The notes under the pieces were generated by a model that searched no databases, was not told the DNA's origin, and was given only the letters and a program-made list of their open reading frames with translations. DNA of 64,000 nucleotides. Origin: Epinephelus fuscoguttatus (Eukaryota > Chordata > Actinopteri > Perciformes > Serranidae). Position 1 is the first letter of the stretch. The number at the start of each line of letters is the position of its first letter. Shown one piece after another: positions 35,626-47,550 of the stretch. The stretch lies in contig NC_064761.1 in NCBI RefSeq assembly GCF_011397635.1, positions 43,674,143 to 43,738,142 of the forward strand. Reading direction: 5' to 3'. The translations under genes and the position numbers were made by a program.

Positions 35626-36143
35626 GAGAAAAAACAAAACAATCACCAGTGTGTATGAGGACAATGGGATCAATAACAGATATGCGGAGATAATCAAAGA
35701 ACACAAGCAGGTTCTCCACAGTTTGAAAACTGAAGGAACTGACTGTCTGTGGTCATTTTAAACAGTATGCAGTTCGTTTTTGCAACACACCAGAGGACAT
35801 AAGAGAATGACAAAACAATCCTAATCTCAATTTGAAAATGGATATTGAAGAAAGAAAATTATTTCTTGAAGAGAAACATGCAGATACATTCACAAGGATT
35901 CTTCTGCATTTGGACAAACCTGTCGAAGACGTTAAGAGCATTTCGAAACTCGAAAAGGAGCACTGTTGCCCAACTGAGACTCAAGGCTTGTTTCTAAACC
36001 CAAACTGGATGGAAAACTGAAAATCCCTGTTTGTCCAGCTCTCACTGCTGGTATAAGAAGTGGTTTCAGCACAGACAAGGTTTCTTTCTACCTTGATTTT
36101 ACTATGGATGGACCCCTTGCTTATGACATCCAGTATAAAACCA
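35626..36143 (+). pseudogene. Partial duplicate of the SAMD9-like 3' coding end
   Basis: Starting about 40 bp after the SAMD9-like stop, three blocks repeat parts of its last exon in order: aatcaccagtgtgtatgagg (like 34535-34640), aatggatattgaagaaagaa with aacatgcagatacattcac (like 34720-34930), and ctggtataagaagtggtttc to gacatccagtataaaacc (like 35460-35585). The intervening coding parts are deleted and frames are broken. This is a decayed partial tandem copy. Confidence 0.85.
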
Positions 36144-36144
36144 T

Positions 36145-37160
36145 GGGTAGGTGATTTTTACAGACATGTGAAACAAGTATTGAGAAACGAGCTGTACAGT
36201 GGAAAAAAGTGGTGTGGCATCTAGTGACTCACTGTAATGGAATTTCAACCACACCTCATAAAAACACACAAGCAAATTATAGGTAAAACAGATTGTGGGG
36301 TTAAATTAATCCTGCGGCTCAAGCTATATATGTATATATGTTTTTATATTCCTTTTATCTCATTTATTCTTTTAAAAACATTTTTTATCATTTTTCTAAG
36401 GATTTTTTGTTATCTCCTGCAGATAGCATATAGCATAGCATATACACCTATTGATTTATCTGTAAGTGCAAACATTATAATACTGTAGTTGAGCATTGTT
36501 ATTTTGTAGGACAAACAAATACAACATAAGTGCTGACCCATGAATTGGACAGAAAGGAAAAACAGGTGTGGCATCTAGTGACTCATTGTGAGGGAATTTT
36601 AAGTACACCTCATAAAAGCACAGGCAAATGATATGCAAGACAGACTGCAGGGTTAAATTCCAATCCTGCAGCTCTAGCTGTATTTATGTTTTTAGATCTT
36701 TTAATGTCATTTACATTTTTTTTTAATCTATTTTAGTTGTTTTGCTGCAAATTCATCAAACTGTCTCCTACTGATTTATCTGCAAGCACAATTAATGTAA
36801 TACAGTGGTTAACAGTGAACCTATTGCTCTTTTTGTTTGTTTGTTTGTTTGTTTTTTGAAGACGAAGAGATCAAGGATCCCCAGAGCTCCAAAATTCCAG
36901 TTGAGAGCCATTAATGTAGAAGACAGATTGCAGACTTAAATAGATAGCCTGCAGCTCTTGATGCATATATGAATATGTTTTTAGATTCTTTCTGTGTCAT
37001 TTTATTTTTTAACCATTTTATCCACTTTTTGTTTACTTTTTGTTTGTTGCAGAATTACCTAAATCCCAGCTGAGAAACACTGATCTATCTCTCAATAATT
37101 CTGTATTTTTCTGTTATTACACATTGTTCATTGTTATTGAACAGATGAGGGTAAAAAATG
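36145..37160. repeat. Three diverged tandem copies of about 315 bp in the 3' flank
   Basis: Landmarks recur in order. The word gtggcatctagtgactca occurs at about 36210 and 36570. The gcagggttaaat-like block with gcagctc occurs at about 36300, 36650 and 36930. A tactgatttatctg-like block occurs at about 36450, 36770 and 37080. The spacing is about 315-360 bp. The first words also resemble the sequence just after the real stop at 35589, so the repeats derive from the gene's 3'UTR. Confidence 0.7.
36862..36914 (+). other. Possible alternative terminal exon of the SAMD9-like gene
   Basis: A long T-rich tract (ttgtttgtttgtttgttttt) and AG at 36860-36861 precede a short frame reading DEEIKDPQSSKIPVESH and a TAA. 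It is in phase 1, the phase in which the pyrin exon ends (31300). Splicing exon 2 to it would give a short SAM-SAM-PYD protein like the neighbour gene, whose third exon starts similarly (DQEK). The frame is only 17 codons, so chance is a real alternative. Confidence 0.25.
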
Positions 37161-37259
37161 AAACAACGGGATCATTATCTCCTGTTCTTGTGTGAAAATG
37201 TGATTGATTGAAACAACATAATTTGCTGTAAATGTAACAGGGGTGCATCCATGAAGGGC

Positions 37260-38010
37260 AGTATCTGAAACCATGGCCACCCCGGGTACCACCCCGTTAT
37301 CCTAAACTATGATTGGCTGTGTGCCTGGTCCTACTTTGTATTTGTTGTTGTATTAAATGTAGATTTGAAGTTTACACCATTTTCACAATATTTTGTCCAC
37401 ACAAGTTTTTTTTTTTTTGTTTTAGATATTCCATACTGTGACTGTATTTCTAATATGCATTGTTTTCCTTTGTATGTAGCCTTCTTCTGGAGCAACAACT
37501 TTTTAAAGACGTAATCTGTTGAGAACCGTGTTAGACTTTATATTAACCTTATTAAACATATATGTCATTATAAACATTTTTGAACAAATCATTTTCAATA
37601 GTGTGGCTGATTGTTGTGGACAGCAAGTTTTCTAAAGGGACGGGATTTTGTTGTACAAAGGTTTTTCAGCTCTTAATGCTCAAGTGGCCACATGTAAAAT
37701 CTGTTTGACCATTCCTGGTGCCCCCCCCATTATCATAAACTATGATGTGCTATCTGCTGCCTGGTCAGAGGTCACAGACCTCAGTTTGTATTTTTGTATG
37801 GAAATTTTAAGTTTGGCACAATTTTGTCAATATTTTGTTCATACAGGCATTTTCCTTCATTATTATTGTCATTTTTTTAGTACTTGATATTTTGCTTTTT
37901 TTATTTGCATTTGTTTTTTTATGTAGCTGACTTTTGGAGATACGAGCTCTTTTTGAGGACTTAAGGAATAAAGGATGAAAGCTTCATATTATCTTTGTGT
38001 GGTGCCACTC
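37260..38010. repeat. Two diverged tandem copies of about 435 bp
   Basis: Matching landmarks are ccgttatcctaaactatgat / cccattatcataaactatga (about 37295 and 37726), cacaatattttgtccacac / gtcaatattttgttcatac (about 37384 and 37826), and atgtagccttcttctggag / atgtagctgacttttggag. An AATAAA at 37967-37972 could serve as a distal poly(A) signal for the SAMD9-like gene. Confidence 0.6.
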
Positions 38011-38029
38011 TGTTGTGTTGTTATTGGTC

Positions 38030-39100
38030 AATGTATGTTTGAAAGTTTGAATTTTAAAACCAGAAATATCAATAATAAATAATACATTTTATTTAAAGCC
38101 CTTTTTTAAAACTAAATTACAATGTGCTTTACACGGTTGATCCCAGATTTAAAACAATACAGAATTCAAGCAAATAAAATGAGGCAATTTTAAGAAAAAT
38201 ACACAGAACAAAAAATAAAGATAGAATACCGTCACTGAAGCAGATAAGCAAAGTTGGCAACTAATTGCCCTGTAGATTGCACTGTGGTACAGCAAATCAA
38301 ACAGTTAAAGTAATACAAAATAAAAGAATACAAAACTGTTGAGAACACGAGATAAAAACAATAAAAATAATACAATGAGACGTATATAAAATAAGCAGTT
38401 TGCTAAAACTAATAAAAGGCTTTTTTGAACAGATACGTTTTAGAAAGCGATTTAAAAGATGTCTCTGATTCAGCAATGTAAGAAACTGCAAGATACTGTA
38501 ATGTATTTAAAGTAAATATGAGTAGTGGAGACAGAAATGGTAAATAAAGGATATTTGACCAATGTGTGTTTGTGCATGCACACTTGCTTCATGTCTTAAG
38601 TCACTGCCCAACTTGGGCAACCACAGTCAAAAAGTTTTACAGCAGCAGTGTGTCAACGTGTGTTGTTCTGTGGACTGTCTGCAGCTCTTTAACAAGTCCT
38701 ATAATCTATTTTACAAATTTCAGGCCTTCATGAAAATCATGAAATTGTCTCAAATCTATTTTTTATTCTGTTTTTACCTTTCCCCCTCATAATGTGTCAG
38801 TTTTAGCAGCAGATTTTAAAAAACATCATCTTTAGCACCAATAGCCAATCAAATCCCTGCCTATAACTGGATCTAAGATTAATAAAAATAAAAAAAAGCC
38901 AAAAATGTGTTGTGCACTTACAGTCCTACACATGCACACACAAGTTTTATTCAAAGCAATCCATTTTATATCTTACGCACGTGCAGTCATATGAACTTTA
39001 CATCACACATAGCTTCACGGATCCTCGCGGTCATGCGGATTGTCAGAGCACTAGTCGTTGTGCTGCCACATAAATAGAGCCCACAAATGTACAATTTTCT
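38030..39100. repeat. AT-rich dispersed repeat relics, no gene
   Basis: The words gtgctttacacggttgatcc and aaaacaataaaaataataca, together with agaaagcgatttaaaagatg at about 38440, resemble a common fish repeat read on the plus strand. Its borders are unclear and no exon is seen. Confidence 0.4.
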
Positions 39101-39249
39101 CTTCAAGCCTGAAATGTAGGAAGACACTCACATTGCTGGGAACTGACAACTCTGTTGTATTTATTCAAACGCAGGCAAATTCAAAAACAAGAGTTACACA
39201 GAAACACAACCACTCCCTGAAACATCACTGAGTGACCTTATCTGGTTTG

Positions 39250-39760
39250 TCCAGTGTTTGGTTACAGTATCTTACTATATGATGATGAAAACTCTGTGTG
39301 TGTGTGTGTGTGTGTGTTCCACGTTTTTCTCCTCACTGACTTGGTCAATCCATGTGAAATTTGGCACAGTGGTAGAGGGTCATGGGAGGATGCCAATGAA
39401 GCAATATTACATCAATTGGCCACAGGGGGGCGCTATAGCAACCCACTGAAATGTCAAACTTTGAATGGGCATATCTCATGCCCCGTATGTCGTAGAGACA
39501 TGAAAACTAAACTTACTAAACTTGGTAGATATGTAGAACAGGACGCCTCAAGGTGACTGGAGAAATTTAACTCTAATTGGCAACTGGGTGGCGCTATAAC
39601 AACAGAAAAATGCTTCAAAATGGCTAAAATGCGACCGATCGCTGTGGCTCCCCCTGTGGACCAATGTTGGTGTTTGGTATGACTAAGTCATGGTATGGTA
39701 TGCTGCTGCAACAAGGGCTAGCTGCACCTTTCCCATGTGAACTACCAGTGCGCCCCACTT
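39250..39760. repeat. Decayed interspersed repeat with a (TG)n microsatellite
   Basis: A TG run lies at about 39296-39317. After it, ggggcgctatagcaacccac, gaatgggcatatctcatgcc and gtcgtagagacatgaaaac are words I recall from an abundant fish repeat. No coding capacity beyond short open frames. Confidence 0.5.
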
Positions 39761-40384
39761 TTAAGCCAATACAACATATAAACACTTTAACTATCTGCCT
39801 TTCAACGTGCTACCTCAACTACTAATGTACAGTTTTAGCCCACTAACTATCCCACTATTGGCAATGGTACTGCTGTACTTTCAATAAAGCAATCATACTA
39901 TCATATTCACAAACACTCTGTCTGAATACATTGCTCTTATAACCCTAATCACATGTGGAGACGAGGTCGAAAATAAACTAACGTTAAATGCAATCAAACT
40001 CCTGGGGTGTCCTGGAAAGTAACGTTAGTTACAGTAACGTTAGCTAACATTACTACGGATACGCTACTCGTGTAGAACTCAAAGTCTCTAGCACGCTAAC
40101 GTCAGCTGTGTAAATCAGCTTCACGTTCATGATACAGTAAAAGATGAGGGCCACATGTGAAAAACAAGAAACAAAGAAAAATAAAAAAGAATACGTACCT
40201 TTCTGTGTTGCCTGTCCCGGCTCCAACTTTCCTCCAAACATAACTTTCTTCTTCTCGCTCACTCATCTGTCTCACAGGTGGAAGCTCAGCACTGCCCCTA
40301 GAGGCCTGGAGCACTTCTGTTGTATGAGTGAATATGCAGCGTTTTCTTTTTGCAGTTGTTTTCTTATTTGCAGCGCGTTTCTCT

Positions 40385-41775
40385 ATTTGCAGCATAGATA
40401 TATATACGTAGATGCCGCATTCAACGGTGCTCCTCATTGGAGCGATACGTCAACGCGGCCGCCATCTTGCCCAGGTGGAGCCGCGCTGCCTCATGCATGT
40501 ATGTCTATTGAGGCGGGAGACTATTTATGATTAAAATCATCATTACTCGCTGAATTCTCAACCAATTTTCATACGCTTTGCTTCGTTACAATCGTCAGAC
40601 ATGTAGTTATGATACAGGATACTTGGTTAAATAAAAAATGCAGCTTTTCATACCAAAATATTTGATCTTATGTAGATAAAGTAACAGTAATAGTTCTACA
40701 ACACATTTAAACTAAACTTTCCCCATGTAATAAATATTCTTTTTTCTTACTAGATGTACAATGCCCACCATGATGTCATTTAATTATTAATTTTGACTGT
40801 AAATGTTTATTCACATTTTAAGTCACACAATGTGCAAAAAATAGTGTATCAGCAGGGTTGTGCCGAGCTGCAGTGTAGTTACACATTCTGATTAACAAAT
40901 GTTGGTTTTGTACAAGTGAAAATAAATGACTTAGAGCTGCATGTTTACACAACATTTTGCTTTAATCTCATATGTATAACACCACAGTGCTCATGGGAGC
41001 CTGGACACAGAACTGTTTACATTATTAGGTCATATTTACAAAAAATACAGTGTACAGTAGCTAGTATTATTTTTAGGAGTCTGCCCAGTCCTGTCGAAGT
41101 CCTCAGGTCTGAAGTGACAGCTGCAGATGACTGAGGAGTCACTCGGGACAAAGTCCTTTCTCCTCACTGCTGCTACCCATGCCCGTCTCCTATCTGTGTT
41201 TTTTGGGAAACTACACACAAAATAAGTGTGTCAGAAAAACGCAGTTCCACATAATTTGTAGTTACAATTCAGGCCACACGTTAACTACTATCGTTATATT
41301 GTGTTATGTCACGTTGGTGCCATGAAACAGATAGTTGACAATTTGGAATAACACATACACCGACATAGCTGTTTGACAAAGCATCATAATTTTATAAGTA
41401 ATATTATATAAATGTTAACCTTTTTTCATTAAGTTGTGTGACATAGCATTAGCTTAATTTGGCATTAGGTTACTTTACTTGATTAGCTTAAAAGAAGGAT
41501 CACTTTTTGAGATATATATCTCATTAAACATGTTCGTAACAGTAAAATATTGTAAAACAACTTCTTACCTGTGGAATGTTATTCCCTTCTGCTTGGTTTT
41601 AACACTTCTGTCATTCGTACACCCAAATGCAGAGCAAAAATGTGGCATTTTTGCCGAGTCTGACACGGGTCTGAACCGGTCAGAGCACCTAGGCAAGATG
41701 GCGGCGGTATTGACGCAGCCCACAAGGCAGGGTGCGGCATCTATGTATATATATCTATGTATTTGCAGTGCGTTT
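40385..41775. mobile_element. Terminal-inverted-repeat element with THAP relic
   Basis: The ends are near-complements: gcatagatatatatacgtag with atgccgca and cgccatcttgcc on the left (about 40391-40475), and the inverse of catagatatatatacatag, atgccgca and cgccatcttgcc on the right (about 41690-41770). The minus-strand THAP exons lie inside. THAP domains are found in P, Kolobok and related transposases, so this is probably a shrunken copy of such an element. No target duplication was fixed. Confidence 0.6.
41036..41648 (-). pseudogene. THAP-domain exons, truncated
   Basis: On the minus strand, exon 1 (41648-41569) starts MPHFCSAFGCTNDRSVKTKQ and ends at a good donor (cag|gtaagaag). The acceptor tgtgtag leads into exon 2 from 41210, with FPKNTDRRRAWVAAVRRKDF and SVICSCHFRPEDFDRTG. 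Together they give the C-x4-C ... C-x2-H zinc-binding pattern of a THAP DNA-binding domain. The frame then runs to a stop at 41036 without any catalytic or further domain. Probably the N-terminus of a lost transposase; a small domesticated protein is possible but unsupported. Confidence 0.65.
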
Positions 41776-41879
41776 GTCCTTGTCGGCCACCGTAAAAATC
41801 AACCTCCTGATGGATAAAACACAAGCAGGGCTTTACATATACATCATACCTAAACGTCACATGTGTTATTTTACCAGCT

Positions 41880-43370
41880 ACTAACCTGGAAAGAACAATG
41901 TAATGATGAGACGGGCAACAGGTTGAAAGGTTAGTGTGTTTCCTTCGCTCGCTGCTGTTGCACTGAAGACGAGAGTTGGAGCCTCACCAAGCGTCTCACT
42001 AAAGAGGCGATGCCCTCTTGTGGCGAAAATCAGGAACTGACTCCAAATATAAAAACACATACAATGAACTGGAAAAAGGCTCTTCAACAATAAACACATA
42101 AAAACTGAAACAATTAAATGACATAATGTGACCACACATTCATGGGTGTCACATTTGCACATGTGCATTGCAGCAGTAAGCACAGTGATGTAAATGGACA
42201 GATCTGAAACTGAAAATGTCCTGAAAGCTTCTTGCTAGCAGCTCACAGATCATACAGTTCCATATTTATGACATTTTATATTAAACATTAAATACATTGA
42301 AATCACATCTTGTAAGCCACATTTCACCCACCAGTGCAATGTGGCTTTGGAGAAATACCCTACACACTCATCAGTATCGTCTCCCTTTGACTTTAAACTG
42401 AACAAATGATCAAAGTAATTAAACAAGTTTGTAATTTGACATGTTGATGCTGTAACCACATTTTAGCTGGTTGAAAAGAGGTCTGAGACATTCAGACCGA
42501 ATATCAAACGATTTTCAACCAGAAAACAATGTTGAAATCCTGGTTGGTGTTCACTGGGAAAACATTTCAGTTTCACTAAATCAGCACAAATCCTATTTTA
42601 CAAAACAACAAAAAGAGATTTACTAAACTTAAGTCTGTGGGATAAAATAAAGCATCGCAAAAGAAACATAACGGCAGAAAAGAAGCAATACATCAATGAA
42701 AAATTCCCAGGAACTTCTTTATTAGCCACAGAAAATACAGATAAAGCCAATAACTCATAAATGTGATTAAAATAAATCAAAACACTCGTATAACAATGTA
42801 TTTAGTTGTGTGAGAGCAGGAAGAGGAGGGAGCGCTGATTCCAGGACGACCAGCAGCACTTTGAACTTTGTTTCCTGCTTTCAAATGAAGCCTCAGTTCA
42901 GTTTCCCCCCTTGTGCATTTATTGATTTTAAATTGTTGGTAAAAAAAAACTGTCAAGCTCAAAAATGTAATTAAATTATTGTTAAAGTCATCAGTTGAAT
43001 ATCAAATTTTCCTTTAAAATTGAAGATAAAATAAAAATACTTCTTAAATCATCATTTGTTGCTGCAGTTATTAATATGTCTGCCTTTACCTTATTTATTA
43101 TATTATTTGACAAATGAGAAATCAGCACTTACAACATGTGATATTGAGACAAAGACAGAAAACATACGAAGTGTTCTAAGTTCTAAGTGATTTATTTTAA
43201 TTCCATCCTACTCAAAAATGTCAAAACCATTTTTGAACTTGTTAAAATAAGTTGTCAGCTGACTAAAACACGTTAATGAAACAAACTTCATTTGTTTCTG
43301 CTGACAAACTTGTGTATTTGAAGCGTTACCCACTGACCCCATGAATCATATTTTAGAGTGCACCTGAAGA
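41880..43370. other. Intergenic flank, nothing coding identified
   Basis: It holds short repeat relics, such as ttcaaccagaaaacaatgtt at about 42516. A stretch at about 42810-42870 (gtgtgagagcaggaagagga followed by gggagcgctgattccaggac) resembles the TRIM 5' flank at about 45390-45450. Confidence 0.45.
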
Positions 43371-43533
43371 AACTCAAACATTTACACAACAACTCAGGAG
43401 AAGATGTCAAAGTCCCGCCCACAATGTTTGACTGACAGCTGATCTCAGTGCAGTGAAGAAACGCCACAACAATCAGCTGTCAGCAACAAACATGGAGACT
43501 AAAGACAGAGTTTAACCCTTAAATGACTTCTGA

Positions 43534-45193
43534 CTATTTCAGTTCACACAACTCTGCAGTGTCTCCAGGAAGATAAAGCCAAAGTCCAGCATAGAGAGGC
43601 TGAGTGAATGTGGTCTGGACTCTGTGGAGGAGAGTCATGGTTTCAGAGACGCTGTAGAAGGACAGAATACCTGCACTGTGATCCAGGTACACTCCTACTC
43701 TGGAGGACCGAGGACCTGAGACGGGAGTTTGGACTTTGTTGTGATAAAAGTAATAACTGTAATTGTAACAATCTAACGACCAAGATTTGTCATTGAATCC
43801 AAATCCACATTCACCCCCCCCTGCTCTGCTGATATTCTTGTATGCGACTGCTACATAAACTCCTTTCCCTCTCCACTCCACCTCCCAGTAACAACGTCCA
43901 GTCAGACTCTCTCTACTCAGGACCTGATAATAGCGAGTGAATCTGTCTGGGTGTTTAGAATAAGACTGTTGTTGACTCATTACTGTCACTTTCCTGTTCC
44001 CCTCAGATAATAACAGCAGTGTGTGTGCTGTGTTTGGATCCAGTGTGATGTGACGTGAATATCTGAAGAACTCAGCTCTGGTCTTGGGCTCTGGCAGTAA
44101 AACATCCACTTCAGTCCCTGTCAGTGAGACGTTTGTCCATGTGTCCCTCAGAGCGTCCTGTAGTTTATCTCTGACTCCTGACACAGCCGCTGTCACGTCC
44201 TCAAAGTAGCGGCGAGGACGGATGTTGATGCTGGATGAGTGTGTGGCTTCACTGAGTGCTGACAGTGAGGGGTAGTTGTGTAGAAACTGGTTGTGATCCT
44301 CTGTGTGAGAGCTGCTCCAGCTCAGCGTCTTTCCTCTTCAGCTCAGTGATCTCCTGCTCCAGCTTCTCCTGAAGCTCTTTGACTCGACTCACTTCAGTTT
44401 CCTGCTGCCATCTGAGCTGCTGCTTCACATCAGAGCATCTTTTCTCCATGAGACAGATCAGCTCAGTGAAGATCTTCTCACTGTGCTCCACTGCTTTATC
44501 AGCAGAGCGACTGATAGCCTCCACCTCCTGTTGGAGCAGCTTCACATCTTTCTCTGTGTCCTGGATTCTCTGCTGGATGTTTTGTCGACTCTCCAGCTCT
44601 CTCTGCCTCTCAGTCCTTTCTGCTGCAGCTGACACTGTGTCGTGGCCTTTATGTTCATCCACAGAGCAGAGATAACAGATACACTGCTGATCAGTGCGGC
44701 AGAACATCTTCATCACCTCATCATGACGAGAGCAGATGTTCTCCTGCAGCTTCTTGGAGGGCTCCACCAGCTTGTGTTTCTTGAATGGAGCCGAGTCACG
44801 ATGAGGCTGGAGGTGTTTCTCACAGTAAGAGGCCACACACTGCAGACAGGACTTGAAGGCTTTCCGTTTCCTCCCAGTGCAGACATCACAGGCCACATCT
44901 TCAGCTCCAGCATAGCAGTGATCAGCAGGAGCAGCTTGGAGTCCAGTCTTCTTCAGTTCCTCCACTAAATCTGCTAACTTGATGTTTTTCCTCAGGACAG
45001 GCCTCGGTGTGAAGCTCTGCCTACACTGAGGGCAGCTGTAGATTCTCTTCTCATCCTCTCCATCCCAGAAGCTTTGAATACAGTTGATGCAGTAGCTGTG
45101 TCCACAGGGAAGAGTCCCCGGATCCTTCAGTAGATCCAGACAGATGGAACAAGACAAGGTTTCTCGGTCCAGCTCAACTCCTCGCTGCGCCAT
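43534..45193 (-). pseudogene. TRIM copy 1 (RING, B-boxes, coiled coil; SPRY out of frame)
   Basis: A single-exon TRIM gene (finTRIM/TRIM25-like group) encoding a ubiquitin E3 ligase. From [11 protein letters not shown] at 45193 it encodes a complete RING, two B-boxes and a coiled coil. A 2-bp loss in a (TG)n run at about 44299-44307, compared with copy 2, then shifts the frame and gives a stop near 44249. The PRY-SPRY part stays open in another frame (44196 down to 43534), ending YAGLWLYLPGDTAELCELK, the usual form of the family tail. It could still make a RING-B-box-coiled-coil protein of about 314 residues without the ligand-binding SPRY, so it is either a recent pseudogene or a truncated variant. 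An in-frame upstream ATG lies at 45226. Confidence 0.85.
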
Positions 45194-47237
45194 TTCACCT
45201 CGTGGCAGTGACTGTGTGAGTTTCACTCTCTGAGAAGTGAAAGTAGTTTGAGCTCTGATCTAAACATCATGTGTTCCTGCAGTGAATGGAACCTGTCAGC
45301 TCTCTTACGTCACCACCGTGTTGGTTCCACACTGTAGATCTGAAGGGGAGGGAACAAGGAAATGTGTGGACAGAGTGGAGCTGGCTGTGTGTGTGAGAGC
45401 AGGAAGAGGAGGGAGGGCTCATCAAGCGCTGAGTCATTCCAGGAAGAGGAGCAGTTTGACAGAGATACTGTGTGTTTAACACTTGTTTACAACAGAGCTC
45501 ATTTCTCATTTAAAAACACTGATCACTTCATCTTTTAGGAGGTAAACTCTTCTAAGAATCAGAGGGTTTGGAGACGGCTCCACAGTTTTCTAAACTGTCC
45601 CGTAATGAAGTTTCATCAAAGTCATGATTGTTTACAATAATTCTAAAACAGTAAATATGAGACACAGAATTTAATCACTGCTGTAAAGGTAATGAAACTC
45701 CAACAATTAAACTATTAGCAGATGAAAGTCTTTAAGTTATGTTTGAGAGAAAACAGATTCAATTCAGAAAGTCATTTTGAGTAAAAGATGTATTTTGATG
45801 ACAAATACATTTAAACAGCTGATTCAAATTAGTCACTTGGTGCAGATCTGAATCCCCACAGGACCTGAATGCACCAGATTATTTGGTTCTGCAGTTTAGT
45901 TTGTGACATGTTTGTACAGGTGAATATAAAAAGGTTTCTTTTTTATCTTCACCATCAGCCGTTAAACTGAAAACAGGAAACAATACAGGTTCCTGTCAGG
46001 GATTTCAAAATAAAAGGAGGCCGATGAGCAGCAACATTTAAAAAAGCACAATTGGAAAAACATCTACAAGCTAATTGCAAGATTTATCGTTATAAGTAAT
46101 AAAGTAATAATGTTTAGTAAACATGTTTACAGCCTGCTACAAAAACAGTTTTGGTCTCTATAGCTAATTTCTACACTTGTGACAACTGTACACGGGGTGA
46201 ATTTGAACGTAACATTTTTTAAGGCCCAAAGTTACACATATTTAACCCTCTGAACCCTGAGCTCAGTGGTGAGGAAACATGAAAAAAAGACAATGAGAAA
46301 CTTGGTGAGAAGATTTTTCAATGACAAAAAAAATAAAAAACATTTAGGTTTATTTTCAAAGCTCGGGAAAATCTAAACTTATAATTATTGTTATGATTAT
46401 TACATTTTAAAATGATGTTACAGAATTATTATCATTTTTAAGCGCTCTTTCCAGGTTGTTTCATTTTTCATATTTTCTTGTTTTTAACGTTCAATAAATT
46501 TTTGGGTCATTTCTTCTTTAGTCGCCTTTTTCACGCGTTGTTAAAAGAAATAAAGCCAGTTTGCTCAGGTTTCAGAGGGTTGTGGGCGGGGCCGCTTTGA
46601 GTGACAGATTGTCTGCGAGGCGTCGCTACAGTCCACAGCTCTATGGAGTTAGATTTGTGTCTTTATTACATGCGAGAAAATAAATATGAGAGAACAAAAA
46701 TGTTTGAGAGAAAAAATAATATTTGAGAGAAAAAGTTTTCACACTGATAGCAAAAAGTAATAATATTTGAGACTAAAAAAAGTTTTGAGAGAAAGTAATT
46801 TGTAATAGAATAAAAAAAATAATAATTTGAGATTTAAAAAATGATTTCCGAGAAAAAAAACTCTCAAAAAACTTTTTTTTCTCTCAAATATTATTTTTTT
46901 GCTATCAGTGTGAAAACATTTTCTCTCTCTCAAAAAAAGTTTCTCTCAAAACATTTATCGTCTCTCTCTCAAAACCTTTGTTCTCTCAAAAGTCTTTGCT
47001 CTCGTGTCAGGATTTTGCTTTCTCTGTGAAAATAATGTCATGGGCAGGGCCACGTTCCTATTGGCCAGTCTCGATCGAATTGACAGCTGGATGAGGATCG
47101 TCTTGGGAGTCGAATTCAACTGAATCATTCATCCACCATGGTCAATTCACTGTCATAGATGCACTGCGTTATTTGGGAGCGGAGACTCCAATGTTTGGGT
47201 AAGATGACGACACAGATGATGAATGATTCAGTTGAAT

Positions 47238-47507
47238 TCAATTCAGTTTTATTTATAAAGCCCAATATCACAAATCACAATTTGCCTCACAGGGCTTTAC
47301 AGCATACAACATCCCTCTGTCCTTATGACCCTCACAGCTGATCAGGAAAAACTCCCCAAAAAAACCCTTTAACGGGGAAAAAAAACAGTAGAAACCTCAG
47401 GAAGAGCAACTGAGGAGGGATCCCTCTTCCAGGACGGACAGACGTGCAATAGATGTCGTACAGAACAGATCAGCATGATAAATTAACAGTAATCCGTATG
47501 ACACAAT

Positions 47508-47550
<43 letters not shown>

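Noticed and set aside
40102-40437. Minus-strand frame with MSEREEESYVWRKVGAGTGN before a GTACGT donor
   Set aside because: It could be a first exon, but no partner exon is seen and it overlaps the end of the inverted-repeat element; too weak to list.
44379-44968. Plus-strand frames across TRIM copy 1 (also 55534-56615 in copy 2)
   Set aside because: Antisense shadows of the RING/coiled-coil coding strand.
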